This document shows positions 1 through 5,957 of a stretch of 8,690 nucleotides of DNA, piece after piece. Location of the stretch: positions 1-8,690 of the forward strand of contig CAZIFW010000093.1 of NCBI GenBank assembly GCA_964538275.1, read 5' to 3'. A program made the translations under genes and the position numbers. Within the stretch, counting starts at the first letter, position 1, and each line of letters opens with the position of its first letter. The notes beneath the pieces are model-generated. The model had not been told where the DNA came from, ran no database searches, and worked only from the letters and a program-made list of their open reading frames with translations. This DNA is from CANIGN01 sp964538275. Its GTDB lineage: Bacteria; Bdellovibrionota; UBA2428.

Positions 1-371
1 ACAATAAAGATTGTAGCAAAAAGTACAAAAGGAAAAAGTGGCAGAATCAGACGTATTTGGTTCATCCAAAATAAGCGACTGCGTGTGAGGGGAAGTGAAA
101 AGAGATAGTTGCGTGTGAGAGACATTTGCGTTCTTACTTGAAGAGAAGTTCCTATGACAGAGTTTAAATATTTCCCGTAAAGTGTGGCTGATACAAATAT
201 AAATAAAAAGGTGCAAATTTGTAAGCCCGTGATTGCAGCATTCGTTGATAGAATTTGCTGCCTCCAAAGTAGGGTTAGGGTAAATAACATCGAGAAGAGT
301 ACAAGGGGCGCAGTCCAAAGGGGAAGATTGTCTTTAAAGTCTCGTTTAAGAAAAAATACTAAAGTGTTCAT
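1..371 (-). CDS. ABC-2-like exporter membrane subunit, 3' end beyond the window
   Basis: Reading the minus strand from an ATG at 371 gives an uninterrupted frame of 123 codons to the window edge, beginning MNTLVFFLKRDFKDNLPLW. A short cationic start is followed by hydrophobic stretches at about residues 19-36, 46-63 and 110-123, as in the membrane subunits of ABC-2-type exporters. The start is well supported: the Shine-Dalgarno sequence AAGGA lies 5 nt upstream and overlaps the stop codon of the ATPase gene, leaving 8 nt between the genes. The two are therefore probably translated in concert and form one transporter. The substrate cannot be told; the YtrBC/EcsAB-like arrangement suits export of a peptide or lipid-linked compound, or stress sensing. 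The C-terminal part is missing, so the family is assigned from context and hydropathy more than from motifs. Confidence 0.72.
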   Translation of the reverse strand, partial: MNTLVFFLKRDFKDNLPLWTAPLVLFSMLFTLTLLWRQQILSTNAAITGLQICTFLFIFVSATLYGKYLNSVIGTSLQVRTQMSLTRNYLFSLPLTRSRLFWMNQIRLILPLFPFVLFATIFI

Positions 372-376
372 AATAT

Positions 377-382
377 TCCTTA
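377..382 (-). promoter_or_regulatory. Ribosome binding site of the membrane subunit
   Basis: Read on the minus strand this is TAAGGA, with AAGGA five bases before the ATG at 371. Its TAA is also the stop codon of the upstream ATPase, so translation of the two genes is probably coupled. It decides the start of the edge-truncated gene. Confidence 0.6.
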
Positions 383-1099
383 GGCTGCCTCTAGAATAGA
401 AGCGATTTGATCAATGAACTGAGGGGTCTTTTGTTGCTTCATGAAAGATTTTACATCTCCAAAGTAAGAGAGTTCTCCTTTGTTTAAGAGAATTAGATGT
501 GAAGTGAAGTGTTCAATGTTTTCTAAAATATTAGTAGCCATCACAACAGTACAGCCTTTTTTTGCGAGTGCTGAGAGGTGGCTCATAAATTTTTGGCGAC
601 CTACAATATCTAGCACTGCGGTGATTTCATCGACTAAAATCAGTTGCGGATTCGAAGAGAGCGCAGCAACTATTTGCGCTCGTTTATTTTCGCCTGCGGA
701 AAGTTCTCTGAAACTTGTAGATCGCTTGATACGATATTCTTCTAAGTATTGTTTTTCTAGTTCATTGGAATAGTGTTTATAAAAATGCTTGTGAAAATCA
801 AGGTAGTCACCAATTTTCCAGTATACGGGAACTTCCATTTTTTCTGATAGATAAATCGTGTTGCCTTTAAGGGTGAGATCGTCGATGTGGGGTTCTTTGT
901 TATCAATTAAAATTTTTCCACCTTTAGGTACTCTAAATCCCATGACTAAATCTAAAAGAGTGGATTTCCCGGATCCGTTCTCCCCAAGCAGAGCAGCAAA
1001 GTTTCCAGCATTTAGAGAAAAATCAATCTCTTTGAGGATTTGTTTGTTGTTAACATGATAGTTTAGATTCTGGATTTTGAGTTCGTAGCCCACGTGCAT
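380..1099 (-). CDS. ABC transporter ATP-binding protein
   Basis: A cytoplasmic ATPase of 239 residues that powers an exporter made with the membrane protein encoded just downstream. Walker A is GENGSGKST (39-47), the signature is LSAGE (133-137, a variant of LSGGQ), Walker B is LILVDE (153-158) and the D-loop is AVLD (161-164). Length and motif order match the single-domain CcmA/YtrB/EcsA type (COG1131-like). Two deviations are visible. The switch histidine that normally follows Walker B (ATH) is asparagine (A188-T189-N190). No clear Q-loop glutamine is seen in the segment around 79-91. Either may lower or alter ATP hydrolysis. The start at 1099 has no strong ribosome binding site; a GTG two codons later is an alternative. 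It lies 135 bp after the waaA stop on the same strand, so it could be read through from the LPS genes or have its own promoter. Confidence 0.93.
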   Translation of the reverse strand: MHVGYELKIQNLNYHVNNKQILKEIDFSLNAGNFAALLGENGSGKSTLLDLVMGFRVPKGGKILIDNKEPHIDDLTLKGNTIYLSEKMEVPVYWKIGDYLDFHKHFYKHYSNELEKQYLEEYRIKRSTSFRELSAGENKRAQIVAALSSNPQLILVDEITAVLDIVGRQKFMSHLSALAKKGCTVVMATNILENIEHFTSHLILLNKGELSYFGDVKSFMKQQKTPQFIDQIASILEAA

Positions 1100-1234
1100 G
1101 TTTCGTCATTTCTAAAATGGGACTTAAGCTTACAGAGCATGCTTTTACGATTCTTTAAAAGCTTCTAAAATCAATACAAATTCACTCTCAGAACTTATTA
1201 AATGAGGCTTACAGACCTAAGTGTCAGGATTCCG
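1100..1234 (-). other. Intergenic spacer with a small inverted repeat
   Basis: This 135-bp gap lies between the waaA stop and the ATPase start. It holds a 7-bp inverted repeat with an 8-nt loop (GCTTTTA at 1141-1147, TAAAAGC at 1156-1162). No T-run follows on the minus strand, so it is not a textbook terminator. No convincing -35/-10 pair was found for the ATPase gene, although the spacer is AT-rich enough to hold one. Confidence 0.3.
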
Positions 1235-2449
1235 TTAAAGGCTTTGAATGAGCTGAACGAGTCGCTCGGAGGCGCCACTTTGAGAATTCAATAGCTTTTG
1301 TGCATCGAGAGCTTTCTCTCGCCATTCTTTCATAATGAAATTATTTTCCAAGAGAGCCACAAAAAGTTTTCTTAAATCTTCAGGATCTCGAATGGGTTTG
1401 AGTGATCCTTGCGCGGAGTAATAAGGGGCTTCGGGTTGTTTGCGAATGTCATCTCCACAGACTGTTGGGATGCCCCATGCAAGGGGTTCTATAATGTTAT
1501 GAAGTCCTGTGCGGAATCCACCGCCAACAAACGCGATATCAAAATTTCGATAGGATTCTAAGAGAATCCCTTCGCGAGCAACTACGTTTCTACCAAAGTA
1601 AGAGGAGATAGCTCCCATCTCGGTTGGATTTTTTATGTCATGAGGAATTGCAATGACTTCAAATTTTTTTCGATCTTCTTCGCGAATACTTTCAAGTGCC
1701 TGATTCACTATCAAGGCATCTTCTTTCCAAGCTGAGCCCATTAAAATTTTAAATTTAGCACTAGAAGCAGAAAGTTGTTTTTGAAGGGGATGTTCTGAAT
1801 TCTGACTTGAGCGAATACGATCCAAGATGCGATCTATACGAGGACTACCGATGAATTCTGCTCTAGATGCAGAGAGTGGATTTTTGCTGTCATTTCTTCT
1901 GAGGCCTACAACTTTAACAATGGGCGCTAGGAAGAGATCTCTTCCCCAAGATGCGCTTTGATCTTTGTGGGGAAGCCAGATGGCACCTTTTTTAAGTTTT
2001 TCTTTGGCGACACTCATAAGAACAGGCCACATGTCGGACTGGCTTAGAATAAGGAGTTCGGGTTTGAGTTTATCAAAAAATTCTTCCACTCTAGGTAAAA
2101 CATCTGGGGGCAGGGGGCCCGCATAAAGAGGATTTATTTTACTTTGTAATTTTAATAAAAATTCCTCTGCAGAGGGAGAAGAGCTTGTAATGATGAGTCT
2201 TGAAAAATCGTAACCCGCTTTTGCAAGTAGCTCTGAATTTCCATAAAACGCGGCTAAGTCTTCGAGTTCTCCTACGCTGGCTCCATGAATCCAGAGAGTA
2301 GGATGGGTCGCTTGTTTTTTATTTTCTAAGAAACTCTGCCAACGACGACGATAATCAAGAGTCATTGTAACTTTATGGGAAGCTCCAATGTTCATAGCTA
2401 TAAATTCAATGCTTCTATAAACAAAGCTTCCAATTTTGGCAGCAATCAT
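1235..2449 (-). CDS. waaA: 3-deoxy-D-manno-octulosonic acid (Kdo) transferase, divergent
   Basis: WaaA/KdtA transfers Kdo from CMP-Kdo to the lipid A precursor at the cytoplasmic face of the inner membrane, the first step of LPS core assembly. The protein has 404 residues against about 425 in E. coli. A short N-terminal hydrophobic stretch (about 1-25) fits membrane association. The family motif WIHGASVGE (53-61) contains the conserved Glu61, the proposed catalytic base. The C-terminal GT-B half has FVGGG (307-311), GLHN (315-318) and EP (321-322), which match the FVGG...GHN..EP nucleotide-sugar region. The mid-protein motif usually seen as ETELWP reads QSDMWP (137-142), and the usual PRHPER segment reads PHDIKN (269-274). 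The enzyme is thus clearly of this family but divergent, and its acceptor may differ. The ATG overlaps the stop of the upstream glycosyltransferase (ATGA), indicating an operon with coupled translation; AGGA lies 12 nt upstream. Confidence 0.87.
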   Translation of the reverse strand: MIAAKIGSFVYRSIEFIAMNIGASHKVTMTLDYRRRWQSFLENKKQATHPTLWIHGASVGELEDLAAFYGNSELLAKAGYDFSRLIITSSSPSAEEFLLKLQSKINPLYAGPLPPDVLPRVEEFFDKLKPELLILSQSDMWPVLMSVAKEKLKKGAIWLPHKDQSASWGRDLFLAPIVKVVGLRRNDSKNPLSASRAEFIGSPRIDRILDRIRSSQNSEHPLQKQLSASSAKFKILMGSAWKEDALIVNQALESIREEDRKKFEVIAIPHDIKNPTEMGAISSYFGRNVVAREGILLESYRNFDIAFVGGGFRTGLHNIIEPLAWGIPTVCGDDIRKQPEAPYYSAQGSLKPIRDPEDLRKLFVALLENNFIMKEWREKALDAQKLLNSQSGASERLVQLIQSL

Positions 2450-3498
2450 GAGTTTAAAAGTTCCTTAGTATTTCTGATTAAAAAATCAGGTGTAATACGT
2501 TTCATACAGGCGTGAAAATTTTCTTCACTTTGATGGCAAAGGCCACCGCCATGCCGAGTGCAAGGGCGACAGTTAAGTTGCACTTCAAGTTCACGTGATT
2601 TTGAAAGGAACGGAGAAAATCCAAAACCTTTCACAATGGGCCCAGGAAGCGAAATCACTGGGACACTTACGGCTTCGGAAATATGTTGCCATGCGGAGTT
2701 ACCGCAAAGAGTGAGGTCATGTTCGGAGGCTACTCTTGCCAAGTCTGTAAGTGGGAGGCGTCCGAGCCTGTTTTTAAAACGCTCACCAAAATTTTCTTTG
2801 AGTTGATCTACAAGGTCCATTGGAAATACATCGCTTCCGCCGACAAGTGTAAATTCAGCATCAGGGAGATGAATATAGGCAAGTCGGAAAAATTCTTCCC
2901 AAAGACTCACGGGCCATTTTTTTTTCCAGTGTTGGCTATCGGGGGCGACGAGCACCCTTTTAAGAGTAGGGCTTAGGGGAGCTTCGCTCCGAGTGGGTAT
3001 TCGCAAGCGCGGCATAAACGTTTCGTTTGAAGGAGCTAGAATTTTTTGATGATCCAAATATACGTGTCTATTGCCTAATACATCTTTTTTAAATGTGAGA
3101 GTAAACCAACGTCGAAAACTTTTTTTGGGGGTTTTATAGCTCGAGTACTTAATTCCGTGGCTAAGAGCAAAAATGAAAGTAGCCGCGCGAAAGAAGAAAG
3201 ACTTAGGGACTCTGTGTAAGTCAAAAATACGAATACTTTGAATAGCTTTTTGGGAATGTTCACTACTGAGCAAATCCCAAGCTTTAAAAAAGACTGACAA
3301 AGATGACGAAGGCAGGCCCCAAACTCGGTGCGGAGGACTGTGAAAGGTACTGAGGATGTCTTTAAAACCCGTTAGAGTGGCAAAAACGATTTGTTGAGAT
3401 TTTTTCTGATGATGCAGCTTTTCAAGAAAACCTGAGCAGAGCACAAGGTCTCCAAGGCTTGAAAATCTAAGAACAATATCAAGTGAATGCGTATTCAT
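2446..3498 (-). CDS. Glycosyltransferase family 9 (heptosyltransferase-like) protein
   Basis: GT9 enzymes such as WaaC, WaaF and WaaQ add ADP-heptose to the LPS inner core at the cytoplasmic side of the inner membrane. The 350-residue protein has the N-terminal signature RFSSLGDLVL (11-20), the mid motif APDSQHWKKKWP (185-196), the segment TLVGGSDV (217-224), and the C-terminal block LTLCGNSAWQHISEAVSVP (262-280) followed by LPGP (284-287). Four cysteines follow in the spacing C-x2-C-x7-C-x9-C (310, 313, 321, 331), typical of this family. In the usual G-N-D-S-G or G-x-D-T-G-x-x-H motif, the aspartate position is Asn267 and the glycine is Ala269, while His272 is kept; donor binding may differ. 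The gene leads a minus-strand operon with waaA (4-nt overlap), which supports an LPS-core role. The exact sugar and acceptor cannot be assigned. The start at 3498 has only a weak purine-rich stretch upstream. Confidence 0.88.
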   Translation of the reverse strand: MNTHSLDIVLRFSSLGDLVLCSGFLEKLHHQKKSQQIVFATLTGFKDILSTFHSPPHRVWGLPSSSLSVFFKAWDLLSSEHSQKAIQSIRIFDLHRVPKSFFFRAATFIFALSHGIKYSSYKTPKKSFRRWFTLTFKKDVLGNRHVYLDHQKILAPSNETFMPRLRIPTRSEAPLSPTLKRVLVAPDSQHWKKKWPVSLWEEFFRLAYIHLPDAEFTLVGGSDVFPMDLVDQLKENFGERFKNRLGRLPLTDLARVASEHDLTLCGNSAWQHISEAVSVPVISLPGPIVKGFGFSPFLSKSRELEVQLNCRPCTRHGGGLCHQSEENFHACMKRITPDFLIRNTKELLNS

Positions 3499-3575
3499 CG
3501 TTAAAACTATCTCTATTTAAGCAGATTTTAATCTACCTGATTCACACTCGCTTGAAAAAGGTGTTTAATCAATGT
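3499..3575. promoter_or_regulatory. Divergent promoter region between the LPS operon and the thioesterase-fusion operon
   Basis: Two transcription units leave this AT-rich gap of about 77 bp in opposite directions, so both promoters should lie in or close to it. A poor minus-strand match is TTCAAG, 17 nt, then TAGATT/GATTAA-like bases. The near-palindrome AGATT-TT-AATCT at about 3523-3534 could be an operator or chance. The position follows from gene orientation; exact boxes cannot be called. Confidence 0.35.
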
Positions 3576-4019
3576 GTGGCGATTTGGTTTAAGGAAGTTG
3601 GTATTGAGGATTTTCATGAGAGAGCTACCAAGACTTGTGCGGAGTGGCTCGGTATTGAAGTTATTGAAATTGGGCCTGATTTTATCAAAGCCACCATGCC
3701 TGTAGATCATCGAACTCGCCAGCCTATGGGGATTGCCAACGGGGGCGCTAATGTTGTTCTTGCTGAGAGCATTTGCAGTGCTGCCGCTAATTATTGCGTA
3801 GATCCTGAGCAATCGCGTTGTGTAGGACTTGAAATCAACGCGAATCACATTCGACCTGCGTTTGAAGGTTCCACTGTCGTGGCAACTTGCAAACCTTTGC
3901 ATATGGGTCAAAAAACCCAAGTTTGGGAAGCTAGATTAGAAGTTAACAATCGATTGTCCTGTATTTGTCGGATGACTTTAGCGGTTATCGATAAACACAG
4001 TATCGAATCGCGTTCATAA
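3576..4019 (+). CDS. Hotdog-fold acyl-CoA thioesterase (MenI/YdiI/PaaI-like)
   Basis: A small cytoplasmic thioesterase that should hydrolyse an acyl-CoA or aroyl-CoA. The core matches E. coli YdiI (MenI) closely as I recall it: ATMPVDHRTRQPMG, NGGANVVLAES with the conserved acidic residue of the hotdog active site, VGLEINANHIRP, and CKPLHMGQKTQVWE. YdiI hydrolyses 1,4-dihydroxy-2-naphthoyl-CoA in menaquinone synthesis, but this family is promiscuous and no men gene is in view. The start is uncertain. GTG at 3576 (product about 147 residues, beginning xAIWFKEVG) best matches the roughly 136-residue family. GTG at 3561 and GTG at 3483 are also in frame; the last would overlap the divergent glycosyltransferase gene. 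None has a good Shine-Dalgarno sequence. It ends 18 nt before the fusion gene and is probably cotranscribed with it. Confidence 0.88.
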   Translation: MAIWFKEVGIEDFHERATKTCAEWLGIEVIEIGPDFIKATMPVDHRTRQPMGIANGGANVVLAESICSAAANYCVDPEQSRCVGLEINANHIRPAFEGSTVVATCKPLHMGQKTQVWEARLEVNNRLSCICRMTLAVIDKHSIESRS

Positions 4020-4026
4020 TTGTTTT

Positions 4027-4034
4027 AGGGGGGG
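4027..4034 (+). promoter_or_regulatory. Strong ribosome binding site of the fusion gene
   Basis: AGGGGGGG lies 3-6 nt before the ATG at 4038. It is the best Shine-Dalgarno match on the plus strand here and fixes the start of the fusion protein right at the FEGSEK motif that normally opens eukaryotic AdoMetDC. Confidence 0.65.
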
Positions 4035-4037
4035 ATT

Positions 4038-5939
4038 ATGTATTTTGAGGGGTCAGAAAAGAAGTTAGAGCTTTCGCTTAAGCAAGGTTCAAAATCGTTA
4101 AAGAGTTTACCTAAAAGTTTTTGGGAATCTTTGGTTAAGTTATGTGGCACGCAGATTGTAAGTTCGGTGAACTCTCCACTTTGTGATAGCTACTTGCTAT
4201 CTGAAGCTTCTCTCTTTGTATTCCCACACAAGTTTTTGATGATCGCCAACGGGAAGGCACGTTTGGTTCCAGCTGTCAGAGAGTTTCTTTCTCAATTTAA
4301 AGTAGACGATATCGACTCACTTTTTTATGAAGCAAAGAACTCTTCTGTACCGGCTTCAGTGACTGCTCAATTTAACCAAGATGCAGAAGAACTTGCTCGT
4401 TTGGTTCCGGGCCAAGCATTTCGTTTAGGCGAAGAAGAAGGCACTCCTCTTTACTTGTTTCACATGGATAAGGCTTCTTCTTACTTGCGCAACTCTGAAG
4501 CTACTCTCGAAGTTTTTATGTTGGAGCTCAATCCGGAAGCTAAGAAGCAATTTACCAAAGGAAAAATCACTGCGCGCAAATGGATTGCAGAAAATCCTGA
4601 TTTCAAAAACTTTTTTGCATCCTTCGATATTTTAGATCATGGCTTTGAGCCATTGGGTTATTCTCTGAATGCCATCAAGGGTGATCGCTATTTTACTTTT
4701 CATGTAAATCCTCAGGCCGTGGGAAGTTTTGCGAGCTTTGAAACCAATTGTTTTGATCAAGGTGTAGACGAATTGGTTCAGGCGTTGAAGTCTCTTTTTA
4801 TGCCTGAAAATTTTCAAGTTGTACTTTTTGCATCCGGCACTCCTCTGCCCTTTAACTCTTTTTCTCCCAAAGCCGGTAACTTAAAACTTGATAAGGTTTT
4901 AAGCAGTGGACACACGCTTCAGTTCTATACAGTTCGTGAAAAAGTAAAATCGGAGTTGGTGCAAAGTATTGAGTTGCCCAAGTATGTTGAAATAAAAGCT
5001 TCACCAGTGGCTACTCCAACGGTGGCTAGAAATGTAGAGGATTCTTCTTGGTTCTATGAAAAGAATGAGAAGTATTCGATTGGCTCCAAAATTAAAAAAA
5101 CTTTGTTAACTGAGCAAAGCTCTGTGCAAAAAATTGAAGTGCACGATACTGAAAGCTGGGGCAAAACTTTAGTTTGCGATGGACAGATAGTTTGTACTGA
5201 AAAAGATGAATTTATTTATCACGAAATGATTACGCACGTACCGTTGTTTGTGCATCCAGATCCTGCGCGTGTTTTGATAATTGGTGGCGGAGATTTAGGT
5301 GCGGCAAGCGAAGTGCTTAAACATTCTTCTGTGATTGAGTGTATCTGTGTTGAGGCTGATCAAAAAGTTGTAGACGCTACGAAAGCTCATTTCGACTGGC
5401 CCGAAAATGTTTTAACAGATCCTCGTTTTGAACTTATTATTGGAAATGCAGGAGACTTCGTTGCTCATACCGAAAAACAATTTGATGTTGTAATTGTAGA
5501 TGCTGCCGGCCCTTCGGGTGCGGGTGCTGGGCTATATACTGAAGAATTTTACAACAACGTTCGACGTGTTTTAGCAGCAGGAGGAGTTGTTGTTTCTCAA
5601 GCGGAATCCCCCTTGTGTTGTCCGGAAGAGCAGAAAGCACTTAAGAAAACTTTGTCTTCAGTTTTTTCAAAAGTTTTTCTCTATAACTACAGCAATGCAT
5701 CGTACTTAGGTGGTTTGTGGAGTTTTGCTTTTTCGAGCGAAAACTTTCATCCTCTTGATGATTTTGATCGAGAGAAAGCCATGAAATCACAAATTGATTT
5801 TAAATATTACAGCCCTGAGTTGCACTATGCTGCATTTATCCTACCTACTTTTATGAAGAAAAATTTGAGGGAAGTTCCTAAGGCGGAGCTCGAAGAGAGT
5901 TCTGAGACGTTACAGACAAGTTCAGAAGCGACTCATTAG
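4038..5939 (+). CDS. Eukaryote-type AdoMetDC-like domain fused to spermidine synthase-like domain (active sites degraded)
   Basis: A 633-residue, probably cytoplasmic two-domain protein. Residues 1-305 follow eukaryotic S-adenosylmethionine decarboxylase: FEGSEKKLE (3-11), YLLSEASLF (52-60), DSLFYEAKN (93-101), FEPLGYSLN (203-211), FHVNP (221-225), SFETN (233-237). Residues 336-610 follow spermidine synthase: TEKDEFIYHEM (387-397), LIIGGGD (413-419), VEAD (438-441), DPRFELIIG (461-469), Asp488, SYLGG (555-559), YYSPELHYAAF (590-600). A linker (306-335) separates them, and an acidic Ser/Thr-rich tail (615-633) is probably disordered. Active-site residues are altered in both halves. In the decarboxylase half the pyruvoyl-forming Ser is Ala57, the catalytic Cys is Asn71 and a ribose-binding Glu is Gln226; Glu4, Glu7, Phe203, Ser209 and His222 remain. 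In the synthase half GGGDG is GGGDL, GDG is GNAG (469-472) and DSSDP is DAAGP (488-492). Homology is secure, but ordinary spermidine synthesis is doubtful. It could be a regulator of a true AdoMetDC, a new enzyme or a scaffold. Probable operon with the thioesterase. Confidence 0.9.
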   Translation: MYFEGSEKKLELSLKQGSKSLKSLPKSFWESLVKLCGTQIVSSVNSPLCDSYLLSEASLFVFPHKFLMIANGKARLVPAVREFLSQFKVDDIDSLFYEAKNSSVPASVTAQFNQDAEELARLVPGQAFRLGEEEGTPLYLFHMDKASSYLRNSEATLEVFMLELNPEAKKQFTKGKITARKWIAENPDFKNFFASFDILDHGFEPLGYSLNAIKGDRYFTFHVNPQAVGSFASFETNCFDQGVDELVQALKSLFMPENFQVVLFASGTPLPFNSFSPKAGNLKLDKVLSSGHTLQFYTVREKVKSELVQSIELPKYVEIKASPVATPTVARNVEDSSWFYEKNEKYSIGSKIKKTLLTEQSSVQKIEVHDTESWGKTLVCDGQIVCTEKDEFIYHEMITHVPLFVHPDPARVLIIGGGDLGAASEVLKHSSVIECICVEADQKVVDATKAHFDWPENVLTDPRFELIIGNAGDFVAHTEKQFDVVIVDAAGPSGAGAGLYTEEFYNNVRRVLAAGGVVVSQAESPLCCPEEQKALKKTLSSVFSKVFLYNYSNASYLGGLWSFAFSSENFHPLDDFDREKAMKSQIDFKYYSPELHYAAFILPTFMKKNLREVPKAELEESSETLQTSSEATH

Positions 5940-5956
5940 AACTAGATTATAGTTCT
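5938..5956. terminator. Small hairpin between convergent genes
   Basis: AGAACTA and TAGTTCT form a 7-bp stem with a 5-nt loop, filling nearly the whole 18-bp gap between the fusion gene and the convergent dipeptidase gene. The position suits a terminator used from both sides. The stem is AT-rich and lacks a proper T-run, so it would be weak. Confidence 0.35.
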
Positions 5957-5957
5957 C

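Noticed and set aside
184..399. Plus-strand 71-codon frame at the left edge
   Set aside because: It lies opposite the membrane subunit gene, whose minus-strand frame has a good ribosome binding site, hydrophobic segments and coupling to the ATPase. The plus frame has no recognisable motif.
1141..1162. Inverted repeat GCTTTTA/TAAAAGC as a terminator after waaA
   Set aside because: The stem is short and AT-rich and no T-run follows it in the minus-strand direction, so a terminator call is not justified.
2558..2976. Overlapping plus-strand frames opposite the GT9 gene
   Set aside because: They are antisense to a well-supported gene with clear family motifs and show no family resemblance of their own.
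3483..3575. Longer N-terminus of the thioesterase from GTG at 3483
   Set aside because: It would add 31 residues without a counterpart in YdiI-like proteins and overlap the start of the divergent glycosyltransferase gene. It is kept only as an alternative.
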